A model generated the notes under the pieces. The model saw only the letters and a list, made by a program, of their open reading frames with translations, was not told where the DNA came from and searched no databases. 64,000 nt of DNA, taken from positions 6,639,606 to 6,703,605 of the forward strand of contig NC_088305.1 of NCBI RefSeq assembly GCF_032854445.1, in the 5' to 3' direction. Source of the DNA: Liolophura sinensis. Lineage: Eukaryota; Mollusca; Polyplacophora; Chitonida; Chitonidae. Numbering within the stretch: the first letter of the stretch is position 1; each line of letters starts with the position of its first letter. A program made the translations under genes and the position numbers. Below are positions 12,250 through 23,077 of this stretch, in pieces.

Positions 12250-13165
12250 ACCCAGTAGCAGTTAGTTTTTCTATATATTCAATGTTTATCTGTCCAGATA
12301 TAATCTATAGGCAATTTCTCTAGATATTCTAGAGACATTTTGTCTCACTGTAAAAAATAGCAAATTTGTCTACGTATAGACAAGTTCCAATTTGTCTACG
12401 TATAAGCTATGGTCAGTTAACTAGATATTCAGTGGTCAGTTTGGCCAGATATTTAATACCAAGTGTTTCCATACATTCAATGGCAAGTGTGTCCAAATAT
12501 CCAATGGTCAATTTATCTAGATATTCTATGGTCAGTTTGTCTCGATACAGGCAATGGCTAATTTATCTATAGATATGCAGTGGCCAATTTGTCTAGATAT
12601 AAGCAATGACAAATTTGTATAGATATAGTTTGTCTACATATCGGCAATGGCCAATTTGTCTACATCTTTTCAGTGGTCAGTTTGTCCAGAGAATAATGGC
12701 CAGTTTGTCTAAATATTCACTGGCCAGTTTATCCAGATATTCAATGGTAAGTTTGTCCAAATATTCAAAGGTCAGTTTGTCCAGATATTTTGGTCAGATT
12801 TTTACATATCCTATGGCCAGTTTTTCTAGGCATTAAATGATGAGTTTGTACAGGTATTATAATGCCAGTTTGTTTACATCTAGACAGTGGTTACCTTGTC
12901 CAAATATTGAATGACCAGTTTACTAGATGTAGGCATTGGTCAGTTTGTCTAGATATCCAGTGGCCAGTTTGATGCCTGTTAATCGATCCCACTAAATCCA
13001 CAAATAGCCACATATTGTTGAGATAGTAAGCATTCAGTGTGTTCACAATGGTCAATGGTCAGCTTGTCCAGATATTATGTGACCAGTTTGTCTAGAGGTA
13101 GCTTTGGTCAGTTTGCCTAGACATCAAATTGCCAGTTTGGCCTGATGTATGTACTGGTCAGGTAT
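12250..13165 (+). repeat. Degenerate 24-bp minisatellite
   Basis: Repeats of about 24 bp built around 'ggtcagtttgtctagatatt', with variants (ggccag, ggtaag, tccaaatatt). Spacing is irregular with indels. Short ORFs at 12366-12572 and 12606-12836 are artefacts of the repeat. Near 12965-13020 and 13160-13200 the array is broken by a second recurring motif ('aatcgatctcactaaacc'). Confidence 0.85.
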
Positions 13166-13604
13166 GCGTTCAAATCGATCTCACTAAACCCGAACTCATA
13201 GTCGAACCTTATACTAACTCTTCGCACAGTAAATCTCAAGAAACTCCTGCAGGCAGGCCTCCTAATGACCTATTTTGATTGTAAAGGACATGACATTGTG
13301 CAATCGGAGTCTTCGTCTTTCTCTTTCTCCCTCACACGCGTTTACTTGTAATTTATATATGTGTTTAACATATTCTTTGGAAACCCTTGTTTTAAGCTGA
13401 ATTGGAAATGGGTCTTGCGATTTTGACTTGAAACATCCCTTTATAGTCTGAGTGGTATTCGGAATAGACGCTTAGACTACAGAAAGGATTGTTACAGTGG
13501 ACTTCGCTATCCACAATGCAGAACGAAGAATTCGGAAGGACAAAGTGGATGTGTTAAGGGCAGGTATCTTCGTCTCTATTTAGTGATAAACCAGTGCCTA
13601 TACT

Positions 13605-13815
13605 CAGCGCCTGTAACATTAATTACGTCTCATCATTGATAGCTGTTGACTACTTCTCTTTACATGATTCCGTCCGAATTTCATACTTTGTATACTTTCT
13701 TAGTCATTTGGTGGTATGGGCTAAATTACAGTCTGGGAATCGACCTGCGATTGTTAACCTGGAACTTTCAGTTTAATTAACTGCTGATATACTAGTGTCC
13801 GTTTCAGAGCTTTTA
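13605..13815 (+). repeat. Family D repeat, copy 3
   Basis: Contains 'agctgttgactacttctctt', 'catgattccgtccgaatttc', 'ttgtatactttcttagtca' and 'ctagtgtccgtttcagag', which follow the D order. It lies between two minisatellite stretches and is probably an insertion into the field. Confidence 0.75.
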
Positions 13816-13989
13816 GAGACTTTCTTTCGATAGTTCACAATACTTTTTATCCTTGTCAAATTGCAATAAATAAGGCTAACTGTCAGTTTGCGTAGAAATA
13901 TGCAGTGCTACAGGGGTTAAGATACGCTTAACACCGCCAATGTCAAAATATGGGTAACTTTCAGTGATATAGATTTTGGCAACGGTCAA

Positions 13990-14375
13990 TCTCTGTAGAT
14001 GCAAGTAGTTTACCTGAGCCAAGGTAATGGTCAGCCTCTGTAAATACAAGTAGTTTACCTGAGTAAAGATAATTATCATTCCCTGTAGACAGAGGTAGTT
14101 TACCTGAGTGAAGATAATGATCAGTCTATGTAGATACAAGTAGTTTACCTGAATAAAGATAATTATCCATCCCTGCAGATACAAGTAGTTTACCTGAGTA
14201 AATATAATTATCAGCCCCTACAGATACAAGTAGTTTACCTTAGTAAAGGTAATGGTCAGTTCCTGTAGATACAGGTAGTTTACCTGAATAAAGATAATTA
14301 TCTATCCCTACAGATGCAAGTAGTTTACCTGAGTAAAGGTAATGGTCAGTTCCTGTAGATAATAGTAATTTTGCT
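13990..14375 (+). repeat. 45-bp minisatellite array
   Basis: The unit core 'acaagtagtttacctgagta' recurs with starts at 13995, 14040, 14085, 14130, 14175, 14220, 14265, 14310 and 14355, an exact 45-bp period with no indels. The variable part mostly alternates between 'aatggtcag' and 'aattatc' types, suggesting a 90-bp dimer. The 45-bp period is a multiple of three, which explains the 102-codon reverse frame at 13876-14184; I do not regard it as a gene. Confidence 0.93.
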
Positions 14376-14789
14376 TAGACTGATATTAGCTTGCCTCGAT
14401 ATAGAGGATCGTCAGATTGAAATTCCTGACCAGTGGCGTGTAAAATATTACAATGAACCAGCTTCCCGGACCACAGAGAGCCGCTGATGAGAAAAGGCGA
14501 CCTCACTTATTAGGGTGAGTGGGTTTCGATAGTAAGCATTAGTTGTATCTGTCAGCAACTGCCACGGCATTGTTATAATGTAATGGCTACTAACAAAACA
14601 ATGGCATGCGCATCCTTTATATTTGCGTCAAATTATTTTAATACAAATAAGAGCATTGCGGTTGTTTATAAAACATGGGTCATTGTACATTGCCAAATCC
14701 ACTCAAAGTAGATATCTTGAAATTGTGTGGGCATTGAGGCGGGAAAAGGAATCATTTAGTGATAATCCTTCAACAAATCATCAGTGTTG
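14376..14789. other. Non-coding spacer
   Basis: No repeat or gene recognised between the 45-bp array and block J copy 2. Contains 'ccgctgatgagaaaaggcga' near 14471, considered as a ribozyme core and rejected. Confidence 0.4.
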
Positions 14790-15015
14790 ACAAACAATCA
14801 GCTTGAACAGTGTGCTTGTGTACATCCCCAGGCGGCGGAAATCAATAGTGACTGTTAGAATAGTGATTATTCCCGAATTGCAACACAGCTTGTCGTAAAC
14901 AATTTAACAGCCTAGTTAATGTTACAAACTAAAGAAAGAAAGCAAAGATATTTTTTTAAAAATGATAATCACACTGCACACGTCAATCGCAGGCTTCAGT
15001 CTTCTCACTAAATGT
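14790..15015 (+). repeat. Duplicated block J, copy 2
   Basis: Second copy: 'atcaatagtgactgttagaa', 'tagtgattattcccgaattg', 'caacacagcttgtcgtaaac', 'taatgttacaaactaaagaa'. Same orientation as copy 1, offset by about 2.97 kb. Confidence 0.75.
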
Positions 15016-15349
15016 TTTTTTCACAGTCTTGGGATTAGCAAGAAACCCTCATATGTATAGATTCTTTTAGACACTTCTGAGAATAAGTGCGCATAGGCGG
15101 TATACCCTAATGTCTCTGCATGACATTGTCCATACAAGAAATTATCGGTCGACGAAGTGATAATGTACGACAGGATGATTGGCATCCGTCAGAGTGTAAA
15201 TCAATATCACACATAGTGGTAATATGACCACTTTACCAAGACATTAATTTCACTAAAACCGTATTCATTAGCCGCCCACTACGCAGATTTGTGCCTAAGA
15301 ACACCTAAAGACGCCTACATGGTCACTTTTTTTAATGTACAGTCGTAGA

Positions 15350-16110
15350 TAGTGATATGTCTAGATACACGTAATGATCAACATCTCTGGATATATGTAA
15401 CAGTCTGTGTTCTGAGATACAGGTTCAGATTAAGTTGCATATATAGATGTAAGTAAAGGCCTTTTTTCCAATACAAAACAAACTTCACTTTGTCAAGACG
15501 CAGATAAATGTAGTTTTGTCTGCATACACTTGAAGGTAACGGTGAATTTGTCGGCACGTCCATATAAGCAGTTTCGCCGGTCACGATTGGTCAGTTATTG
15601 GTATCTGTAAGTCTTTTCTTATATTCTGCCTAGATATTGGTAATGACTTCTTCCTCTCTATAAAGACGTCGGTAAGTTCCCCTAGATACAAGTAATGGGC
15701 TCTTTTTACCTAGTTACAGATACTTGTCATTTTGCATAGATATACATCTAGGTATTGATCAGTTTACCTTGATATATGTAATAGTCGATTTTTTCATAAA
15801 CAGGTCAGACCGCCACGTAGTCTTTGGCATTACACCTCAGGGGGCAGCACTTTAGCGTCAAGGCCTTTTCCTACCAAGAGAAGACACAATAAATGTACAC
15901 ACACTTAATGAATCATCGTCGCCATATGACTAAAAAATTGTTAATTACGACGTTAAACAAACTTACTCACATATCAATAGGTCACTTAAAGCTCAGTTTG
16001 TCAATATACATGTAGATAACGATGATTTTATCCAGAAATAACTGATTTTCAGGTTGCTTAAATATAGGCGATGGTCAGCTTTCCGGGATATTGTTTATGG
16101 CCAGTTTTAG
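15350..16110 (+). repeat. Highly degenerate minisatellite, interrupted
   Basis: Scattered units ('tctagatacacgtaatgatc', 'tagatattggtaatgacttc', 'aggcgatggtcagctttccg') related to the 12.3-kb array. It is interrupted at 15805-15970 by a SINE 3' end. The period is too decayed to measure by eye. Confidence 0.65.
15805..15970 (+). repeat. Family G SINE 3' half inside minisatellite
   Basis: Carries 'ggcagcactttagcgtcaag', 'aagacacaataaatgtacac', 'catatgactaaaaaattgtt' and 'acgacgttaaacaaacttac', collinear with the 3' half of the SINE at 58.8 kb. Minisatellite lies on both sides, so it was inserted later than the array. Confidence 0.75.
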
Positions 16111-16189
16111 TGTTTTGTTCTTCAACAGATCGTTACTGTTATGCTATGGTTCTCGGGGGCGTGATATTTATTACTCTATAAACATTTAC

Positions 16190-16320
16190 ATTGATGGTTA
16201 GAATAAAACCCTCTCTGAGTTGCCTTACTTCAACGGTTACGTGGGACTATTTGACAACAATCACGCTGTCGTCGTTACTCTGGTCTTACGCTCTATGGTG
16301 TAAGCTTGTTATACTGCAAC
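16190..16320 (+). repeat. Family E repeat, copy
   Basis: 'ggttagaataaaaccctctc', 'caacggttacgtgggactat', 'caatcacgctgtcgtcgtta', 'ctctggtcttacgctctatg'. The last part is the single ancestral version of the 48-bp unit that is amplified at 43.5 kb. Confidence 0.8.
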
Positions 16321-16583
16321 ATCGAAATGACGCGGTAACGTATTAATTGACGTCCATAGGCTCTGGAATTGTATTTAGAGCTTGTGCGATGTGTCAGATG
16401 CGTCTTGCATCTGTAAGTATTAACAACAAGTAATGAGTAACGTCGTCACCGCGAAAATTTAACTAATTCGATTAGTCAGGATTTTAAAACATCTCAGAAG
16501 TTACAGACTAATCGGATTTTGTCACCTTATGGGTTTTTGAACAGCGGGTTGAATCATTCCCATACACACGTCTCTGGCTGTCC

Positions 16584-17105
16584 ATGGTTGGTTACCCTTT
16601 AGTATGCTGCGCGCAGATAACTCCCCATATAACCACGCATTTTTTCACCTGTGCGAAGTTTTTCAGTTATCTTTTCAAACAGAAGTCATTAATGTATTAT
16701 TTTCCCAGCTTGCCCACACTAGATCTCAGTGAGAACCGAATAATACCACCAGGCAGATTAATATTGTATTACATCTGGAATATGTCATATCTTGTCCGAC
16801 AGATGGTAGCGGCTTATTCTGCCTCACTTTTCATGACAAGGCACAGCTGTTTAAGCTACATCTACATAGTCGGGAGGGTTATAACACGGAATGGGTTACT
16901 AGGTGACTTTCTGCCCGAGGAATTTCTTGATTATGTATATTTATATTATTCTACAAGTATATGTGGAGGAATTGGTCAAAATTTGAATGTCCTGATGTGG
17001 AGAATAGGTATAAGAAGAAACAAGGAAAGCTTCTCAGATTTCGACATCACTGTATTCCAATTTCAGTTTGGAATTTTCGTTCTTATCAGGAATGCTGAGT
17101 GCTAG
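16584..17105 (+). CDS. Orphan ORF, 173 codons, doubtful
   Basis: The longest open frame that is not explained by a repeat. The product is rich in Tyr, Ile, Leu and Phe, has no signal for a known domain that I recognise, and has no canonical splice context or obvious promoter. Tyr-rich windows such as IYIVGRVITRN and DYVYLYYSTSI are what translated AT-rich DNA commonly yields. It lies between an E copy and a family A SINE, away from any other candidate exon. It could be an exon of a fast-evolving gene, but chance is the better explanation. A transcript spanning it or a conserved orthologue would change this call. Confidence 0.12.
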   Translation: MVGYPLVCCAQITPHITTHFFTCAKFFSYLFKQKSLMYYFPSLPTLDLSENRIIPPGRLILYYIWNMSYLVRQMVAAYSASLFMTRHSCLSYIYIVGRVITRNGLLGDFLPEEFLDYVYLYYSTSICGGIGQNLNVLMWRIGIRRNKESFSDFDITVFQFQFGIFVLIRNAEC

Positions 17106-17344
17106 CCGTGTAATATCATGATTATTTACAGTAAAGCCAATGTTTGCTCGACAACAGTTGTCGCTTAGCAATACGAAACAACAAGCGGGGAGTACTGACT
17201 TGAATTGAACACTTTAACACAATTGAGAGATCAAATCGGATAGTCTGAGTAAAATGACACACAAAAGACAGGTAACAGAGCAGAACTTGATCTAAGGTGT
17301 TGACTGGTTTTGAAATTATCTTGACCACGTAAATCAATCAAATT

Positions 17345-17525
17345 TTGGCTATAATTTATTTATTTATTTTATTAATTATTTGGTTGCAGTTTTACGCCAT
17401 ACTCAAGATAATTTCCCTTATACATTGGCGGCCAACATTACGATGAGGGGAAACCGGGCAGGCCTAGGAGGAAACCCACGACATTCGCACGTTGCTGGAA
17501 GACCTTTGCACCCACATCCGCTGAA
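17345..17525 (-). repeat. Family A SINE, 3' two-thirds
   Basis: Reverse copy: TTTATT-rich tail, 'ttttacgccatactcaagat', 'cattggcggccaacattacg', 'gggaaaccgggcaggcc', 'aacccacgacattcgcacgt', 'gttgctggaagacctttgc'. The head is absent. Confidence 0.85.
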
Positions 17526-18439
17526 GTTATAAAAATACAAAAAATACTGAAGGTTTATAAGTGCATGGATTTTATAAGGCAATGATTTCATCAACTCCAG
17601 TGAATAGTTTTGTTTGAAACCCCTCAAAGTATATGAACGTGATACTTGTTTTAGCCTATATACACCTATTACGGACCAAAACCTCATATTTATTCTAACA
17701 AGGAAAACGCCGGGAAGTATTAAATTGAAAAGTACAAGAAATTGTAAATGTATTTTGTATCGAAGGTTTACCTGTATGGAATAAATATTACGGTCATGAT
17801 ATTAATCAATCCGTGTCAAGAGATAGAGATCTAGGTATATTTAAATGTCACTTTAACATGTGAAATATTGAAGAGTGCGGCGATAAAAAAAAAACAATGA
17901 GATAAATAAATAAATGAATAAATAAATAAATGTCTTAATTAATGAAGACATTTTTCAGGTTGACGACTCAAACACAACACCCTGCATAATTTATAACACT
18001 TATCATCTTATTCTATAGTGAAAGTAAACGTAACTTCAGATGGTGTCAGACAGAGGGTGTTCTAGGTGCACCAAATATCTGTGTACATTGAAACGATCAG
18101 TTAATAGTCAGTCTCGGTCAAAATATGACTGCTTTGAGTAGTTTAGAGACCACAACAGCCCATTTTCAAGTCCAGTAACAAATGCCGAGAAAAACTCTGT
18201 TACATGTACAAGTTCAAACTTATTAAAACTGAAATTAGCATTGACATACCACATCTCAGAGTCTGAATCATTTCCGATTCTGTCATGTAGCATCACTTTT
18301 GTTTTTGTAGCTAAATTGTTGTTTTTTTGTATGTTTCAGAAATCAGTGGATGTACCCAAACACAGGCTATTCCTCAGATGAGCTCTCTCAGTGAATGTTA
18401 CACGACACAACACTTGAAACAACTTTGCTGCCATTCTCT
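17526..18439. other. Non-coding; (AAAT)n microsatellite
   Basis: No gene recognised. An AAAT/GAAT simple repeat sits at about 17902-17932, resembling the tail of a lost SINE. Confidence 0.5.
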
Positions 18440-18464
18440 TGTTTATTCCTGGAAGTAGATATTA

Positions 18465-18915
18465 TCACATGTTTAAGTTTAACATGCTTACGCGTTTATC
18501 TGTGAAACACCGGGCCCCTTTTTTGTGGATGGAANNNNNNNNNNNNNNNNNNNNNNNNNNNNNNNNNNNNNNNNNNNNNNNNNNNNNNNNNNNNNNNNNN
18601 NNNNNNNNNNNNNNNNNNNNNNNNNNNNNNNNNNNNNNNNNNNNNNNNNNNNNNNNNNNNNNNNNNNNNNNNNNNNNNNNNNNNNNNNNNNNNNNNNNNN
18701 NNNNNNNNNNNNNNNNNNNNNNNNNNNNNNNNNNCTGTGAAACATCGGGCCCCTTTTTGTGGATGGAAGTTACATAACAATGAATGTCTGGGTTCATGTT
18801 GTAAGATGTAAATCTTATAGTCTTAAGTAAACATGTTGTTTATCAAGCCTTTAGCTTTAGCATGTTTACGTGTGAAACAAGGACACCTTTTTGTGAAGAG
18901 AATTTACATAACACT
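18465..18915 (+). repeat. Tandem repeat spanning an assembly gap
   Basis: The motif 'ctgtgaaacaccgggcccct' followed by 'ttttgtggatggaa' stands immediately left of the gap, an almost identical copy stands immediately right of it, and a third more diverged copy ('gtgtgaaacaaggacacctt') is at 18871. The copies also share a preceding 'catgcttacg/catgtttacg' phrase. The missing bases are probably more units of this repeat. Confidence 0.8.
18535..18734. other. Assembly gap (200 N)
   Basis: Exactly 200 consecutive N. The round length suggests a placeholder, so the true size is unknown. ORFs running through it are meaningless. Confidence 0.99.
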
Positions 18916-18944
18916 CACATTCACAGCAGAATCTTTGCTAAAAT

Positions 18945-19020
18945 ATAGTTTGGAGTGGTTTGTGTTATAATATACATTGGAGAGATTTGTGTTATAATTT
19001 AGCATTTGAGTGGTTTCTTT
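18945..19020 (+). repeat. Short tandem repeat, about 29 bp x 3
   Basis: 'ggagtggtttgtgttataat' , 'ggagagatttgtgttataat' and 'gagtggtttc' follow one another at roughly 29-bp spacing. Confidence 0.7.
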
Positions 19021-20094
19021 TCCTTGCTTTGCAGCGTCAATGGTACCTGACAACGTCGGTATCTTTCTGATCGCTTTCCGAACTGGAACCCCAATCATGC
19101 AGGATGTATGTTTCAACGATGTCAGCTTCTGGGTAATGTTTCCTTAACGGGTATTGACATAGATAGCTATTAAAAACTTCGCCCACAAACACCCAGATAC
19201 AGTAGAGTAATCCATACTTCCTCAAACCCCCGACTATGTAATACAGAATGAGAGTTGTTATGTTCTTATGTAGCAATGAGAAAATTTCGTTCCACGAGAA
19301 CCTGACATTTACAAACCTGTTTCTCCAGCTCGTCACGTTTTGTCAAGTCTTGACTTTCGGAACATACAACTGCAATACAATCCAGTAATCTGAACGCCCC
19401 CAAAAACTTCAGTACACCTAGAACAACAGGTTATAGCCATGGATATGATTCCTTATGGCAGACAATATGTTTTCACACCTGATCCTCGTGAAAAGTGAAT
19501 GCTGGCTGATCGTCCATCAGTTGTTTAAAGTTCTTCTATTTAAGACAAAGGTGCAACTTTTGCATTAAAGCTGTCGATTTCCCCTTTTATTAAAGTCGAG
19601 TCCCTTCTTTGACGCATCCTTGTAGAGGCCTTAGATGAATGCTCCTCTATGGTATGGTCGTGTTCAGATTGCCTTTTGTCACATTTGGACCTCGATTTCT
19701 CCATTAAACATCGGCCATACTGTTTCTCTGCTATGAGTATTTTATCGACGTTAGAACTCATTCCAATAATGAAATAAACTTAAATAAACATGTACATCTT
19801 TTACAGTATGCATCCCGTCAGCATTTGTTTCGTGAACTCGATGAGGGTGGTGAGAGACAAGGCGCCACGATTCACTTTACAACCAGTTCTGCGGGCTTTT
19901 CTTGTGGCCTCGGCCTTGGATATTGCTTAGACATGCATAATCTTGTGTGCCGCTTTACAAACAGCTGTTTTCATGGTTGGAGAGAGGCATATTTTAATCT
20001 GAATCAAAGAAATTGTGTTTTTCTCTAGGTTAGTGGTTGTAAGATACGATCTGTTTTTCAGGTAAATCACTTTGCCCTTGTGCTTACAGTATAA
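19021..20094. other. Non-coding, nothing recognised
   Basis: About 1.1 kb without a recognisable gene or repeat. Short frames at 19037-19336 (reverse) and 19825-20028 have no motifs. Confidence 0.4.
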
Positions 20095-20250
20095 TCAAAG
20101 ACGTACAGCAAAGAGAGTAAAATCAGAGCAATGGCGACAGCTGGCAAATGGTTACACGTAACCGGAGAAATATGGCCTCTTTTCAATTCGCCTGTCACGG
20201 TTTACTCCAACTGTTCTTCTAAATGCATAAATAGTAACAGTTTACAGAGG
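20095..20250 (-). repeat. Family E repeat, copy
   Basis: 'gagagtaaaatcagagcaat', 'gcgacagctggcaaatggtt', 'acacgtaaccggagaaatat', 'ctccaactgttcttctaaat': the reverse complement of the E consensus, including one 48-bp-unit equivalent. Confidence 0.8.
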
Positions 20251-20431
20251 AAAGACGTACAGACCTGGTGCCTAGGAAATTAACCCGATATACACAGAAA
20301 CATTTGAAACAGGTCCCCTTATTACATTGAAACGTTAGCATTTTTGTATGCTAGTGGATACTAAGCAGGTTGTATAGGGGACTCACTTGAAATGTTACAA
20401 ATAATACGTGTGTCAGGTTGTATTCGCCTCA

Positions 20432-20700
20432 TTTGCCCGGCCCCGATAGCACAGTTGGTAGAGCATCCGCTTCGGGAGACGGTAGATCCGGGGTCAATCC
20501 TGGGTCGAGTTACACCGGAGACCTTCAGCATTGAGGGGATAGTGCAACAACTGGCTGACCTGTATCAGTGGGGCAGCTTACTCATGGTAGGTCGCCTCAC
20601 TGAAGCAGCACTAGAGATAAAAGAGCTGTGGAAATCCATCCTGCCACAAGGAGGCACACAACTACATCCAAACATGGGAAATCAGCTGAAACGAAATGTC
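20432..20700 (+). repeat. Family F tRNA-derived SINE
   Basis: The head has a good pol III A box (tagcacagttggtagagc) and a B-box-like 'ggggtcaatcc'. Then come the central 'ttgaggggatagtgcaacaa', 'gcagcactagagataaaaga' and 'caaggaggcacacaactac', shared with reverse copies at 29.5 and 33.6 kb. The acceptor ends cannot pair, so it is not a functional tRNA. The 117-codon frame across it is incidental. The 3' tail present in the other copies is missing. Confidence 0.85.
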
Positions 20701-21094
20701 GTAATTCTTGACTCGGCAGCGGTTGCTATTTCAATTCACCATTGACAGAAGCGTCCCCCTGTTTTTATAACGGGGCATCGCCACAGATGAGAGCAGCTTG
20801 AGCGCTCATCTGTGGTGATTCACCGCTATGACACCCAGGGGCGCTTACAAGCTTTCTCGTTGGAAAGACATAACCTGCGGAATCACAATTGACAATGTTT
20901 ACATACCGTACCCACATTTCGGTAGCCACATAGCCGAATGTCGGTAGCTACATAGCAGAAGCTGCAGACTTACATAGCAGTGTAGAACTTGCAACCTTCA
21001 AAGTTACACGCATAAGTATCCCCTTCCATAATTTACTCTACTGCAGATATACGTTCTCTAGATGTATCTATAACATTTCATTTTCTTCAATCAA
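20701..21094. other. Non-coding; small inverted repeat
   Basis: No gene. An imperfect hairpin with arms 'atcgccacagatgagagc' and 'gctcatctgtggtgat' lies at about 20767-20820. A 'gtagccacatag/gtagctacatag' motif is tandemly duplicated near 20920-20960. Confidence 0.5.
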
Positions 21095-21360
21095 AGAAGG
21101 GCCCTCCATGTCTAAACTGGTTAGCGCGCTAGCGCAGCGCAGTGACCCAGGAGCCACTCACGAATGCGGTCGCTGTGAGTTCAAGTCCAGCTCATGCTGT
21201 TTTTCTCTTCCTGCGAAGGTCTGGCTGCAACCTGCGGATGACCGTGGGCTTCTCCCGGACTCTGAACATTTTTCTCCCACCATAATGCTGGCTGCCGTCG
21301 TATAAGTGAAATATTCTTGAGTACGGCGTAAAACACCAATCAAATAAATAAATAAATGTC
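21095..21360 (+). repeat. Family A SINE, near full-length
   Basis: Head 'ctggttagcgcgctagcgca', long spacer, B-box-like 'gagttcaagtccagctcatg', body 'aacctgcggatgaccgtggg', conserved 'ccaccataatgctggctgcc', 3' block 'ataagtgaaatattcttgag' and a clean (AAAT)n tail. The A-to-B spacing of about 60 bp resembles a tRNA with a long variable arm (Leu/Ser type). One of the two best copies in the window. Confidence 0.9.
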
Positions 21361-22206
21361 TTGATAAATTAGCCTTTGATGTGACGTCAGAATCAGACGA
21401 CAGACGTCAACATGTGCGATATTTAGAGTTCTTCAGAGTTATCACCTAGCCATAAATCGGGGTCATGCAACAATGTAAAATAACATGGAAGTGGTTAAAA
21501 AATCATTGATGTATTTTGAAATTATGAATGTTTTCATGATTCAGAGTCATCTTTGTGATGACCTTACATCCATTTCATGTCATCATTTTTATTGTAATGA
21601 GTGAATGACCAAACATTTTGAGCCCTGGATCAGTTTCGAAAAATAGAATGATCTGTGTTTAAGTTTTGCATAATGAATGATTTCTGTGTGGCTACTGCAG
21701 ACCTACATAAACAACCTCAAATACTGTCCGTTTTTGACAAGATTTTGTCTTGTACAAATTCCTCTTTTTCTTTACCTTTTATTTAAATTCGCTAACAACA
21801 TGATCCAAGCACAAATTGTGCATATTTATATTAAAACGGAATACAAATTCTTTGTTTCAGTTTGCCTTTCTATCAGAACAGAGAAGATGACGGTTTAGAA
21901 CTCACTATGGTCATGGAATTTGTTGATTGTCCTGTCCTTTTTGGTGATGATAATAATAATGAGCGGGCAACAACGCCCTAATAATATGATCATTTACGCA
22001 GTCTAATGAATTGTTCGTTCACAGTCAATTGTCCTGACCAGTCTAGTGAATAACTTGTTAAAGATCAGTGGTTAATTACCTTGAGCACTCTGGTTTCATT
22101 TAGCCATAAAAATGACCACAACCGAATGAATGAAAAATTCTGAAGAAAGGCGCTAAACAAAAATAAGTCAATAAATGCATAAATTCTTTGAGTTATATTT
22201 GTTAAA
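21361..22206. other. Non-coding, nothing recognised
   Basis: AT-rich sequence before the LINE remnant. No gene or repeat recognised. It may include the decayed LINE 5' end, but I cannot see where. Confidence 0.4.
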
Positions 22207-23077
22207 TTGTTCTCCTTGGCTTACAGTCTAAGTAAGCCAATTTTCAACACAAAGGGTGTTATTTCAGGATTAGCTGATGAATTTGATGTAGATGAAATTA
22301 AGGAAACTTTGTCGGAATATAATGTGGTCCGTGCTGAGCGTATGTTCCGGCGAGATAAAACCCCGTCAATGTACATTCTAGTTTTTACAGTTAGAGAATT
22401 TGTACCTACAGTTTTTTTGGTGTTACAAATGTCAGAGGATGGGACATAGGGCGCAGGAGTGTAAATCTGGTAGACGTTGTTCACTATGTGGTGAGAATCA
22501 TGATTATTCTGATTGTCCTAATATGGAGGCCCCAAAATGCTGCAATTGCAATGGCGACCACTCTGCTGACTATGGTGGATGTCCCGTGAGAAAGGAAGCC
22601 AATAAAGCACATTGTATTAAAACGAAAGGAAAATTATCTTTTGCAGAAGTTTTGACAATTGTCAGAACAGATTCCAGGAAAGCACAAAATATTTCAGCAC
22701 CTGCAGTTAGAGAGACGACAGCCCAGTATAGCCGTCCTGTAACACAAACAGCTGTGCCTTACCCCTACTGCACCAATTGCCTCTACCTCCTCCAACCCCG
22801 CCCCCTCTTCGTATTAGCCAAGCTATTATGAGACCTACACTGGAGGCTAGAGGTGAGAACAAACAGTCAAGTAACTATTGAGTCAGGTGATTTACTGGTA
22901 AAGCTGATCGATTTTATAACAGAAATTGTTTTTGTGTTTCTGAAAGTAGAGAAAAAGGGAGACAATTTGCAGCAAATAATTTCTTCTGAAAGTCGCTATC
23001 TTGGAGAAGATGCAAGTTTGTTACCCAAACTAATGGCAGTATTAAAATCCAGTAGCCCAACCGCTACTCATGGATAA
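22207..23077 (+). pseudogene. LINE ORF1 (gag-like, zinc knuckles), broken
   Basis: Remnant of the nucleic-acid-binding ORF1 protein of an I-superfamily non-LTR retrotransposon. The N-terminal part (22207-22449) has KGVISGLADEFDVDEIKETL, typical of the RNA-recognition-like region of these proteins. After a frameshift near 22.4 kb come three cysteine knuckles: CYKCQRMGHRAQEC, CSLCGENHDYSDC and CNCNGDHSADYGGC. A stop at about 22829 precedes a C-terminal segment in the same frame ending at 23077. That stop overlaps the ORF2 start by 8 nt, an arrangement known from related LINEs. The N-terminus is truncated and at least two disabling lesions are visible, so no functional protein is expected. Family-level identity is firm; the exact clade would need a tree. 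Confidence 0.9.

Noticed and set aside
12366-12836. Two short ORFs with repeated Ser-Arg-Tyr motifs
   Set aside because: They are translations of the 24-bp minisatellite with many indels; the frame is lost elsewhere in the array.
13876-14184. Reverse 102-codon ORF with repeats such as IIIFTQVNYLYLQR
   Set aside because: Product of the 45-bp period being divisible by three; no start context or flanking coding sense.
14460-14530. Hammerhead ribozyme core suggested by 'ctgatgag'
   Set aside because: The conserved GAAA after a short stem and the flanking stems are absent. The same applies to ctgatga strings at 22273, 26950, 52990 and 53540.
18439-18797. ORFs through the N gap on both strands
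   Set aside because: They consist mainly of undetermined bases.
20436-20510. Possible functional tRNA gene with clear A box
   Set aside because: The A and B boxes are good, but the acceptor ends do not pair and the same head recurs in reverse at 33.8 kb joined to the same SINE body, so it is a SINE head.
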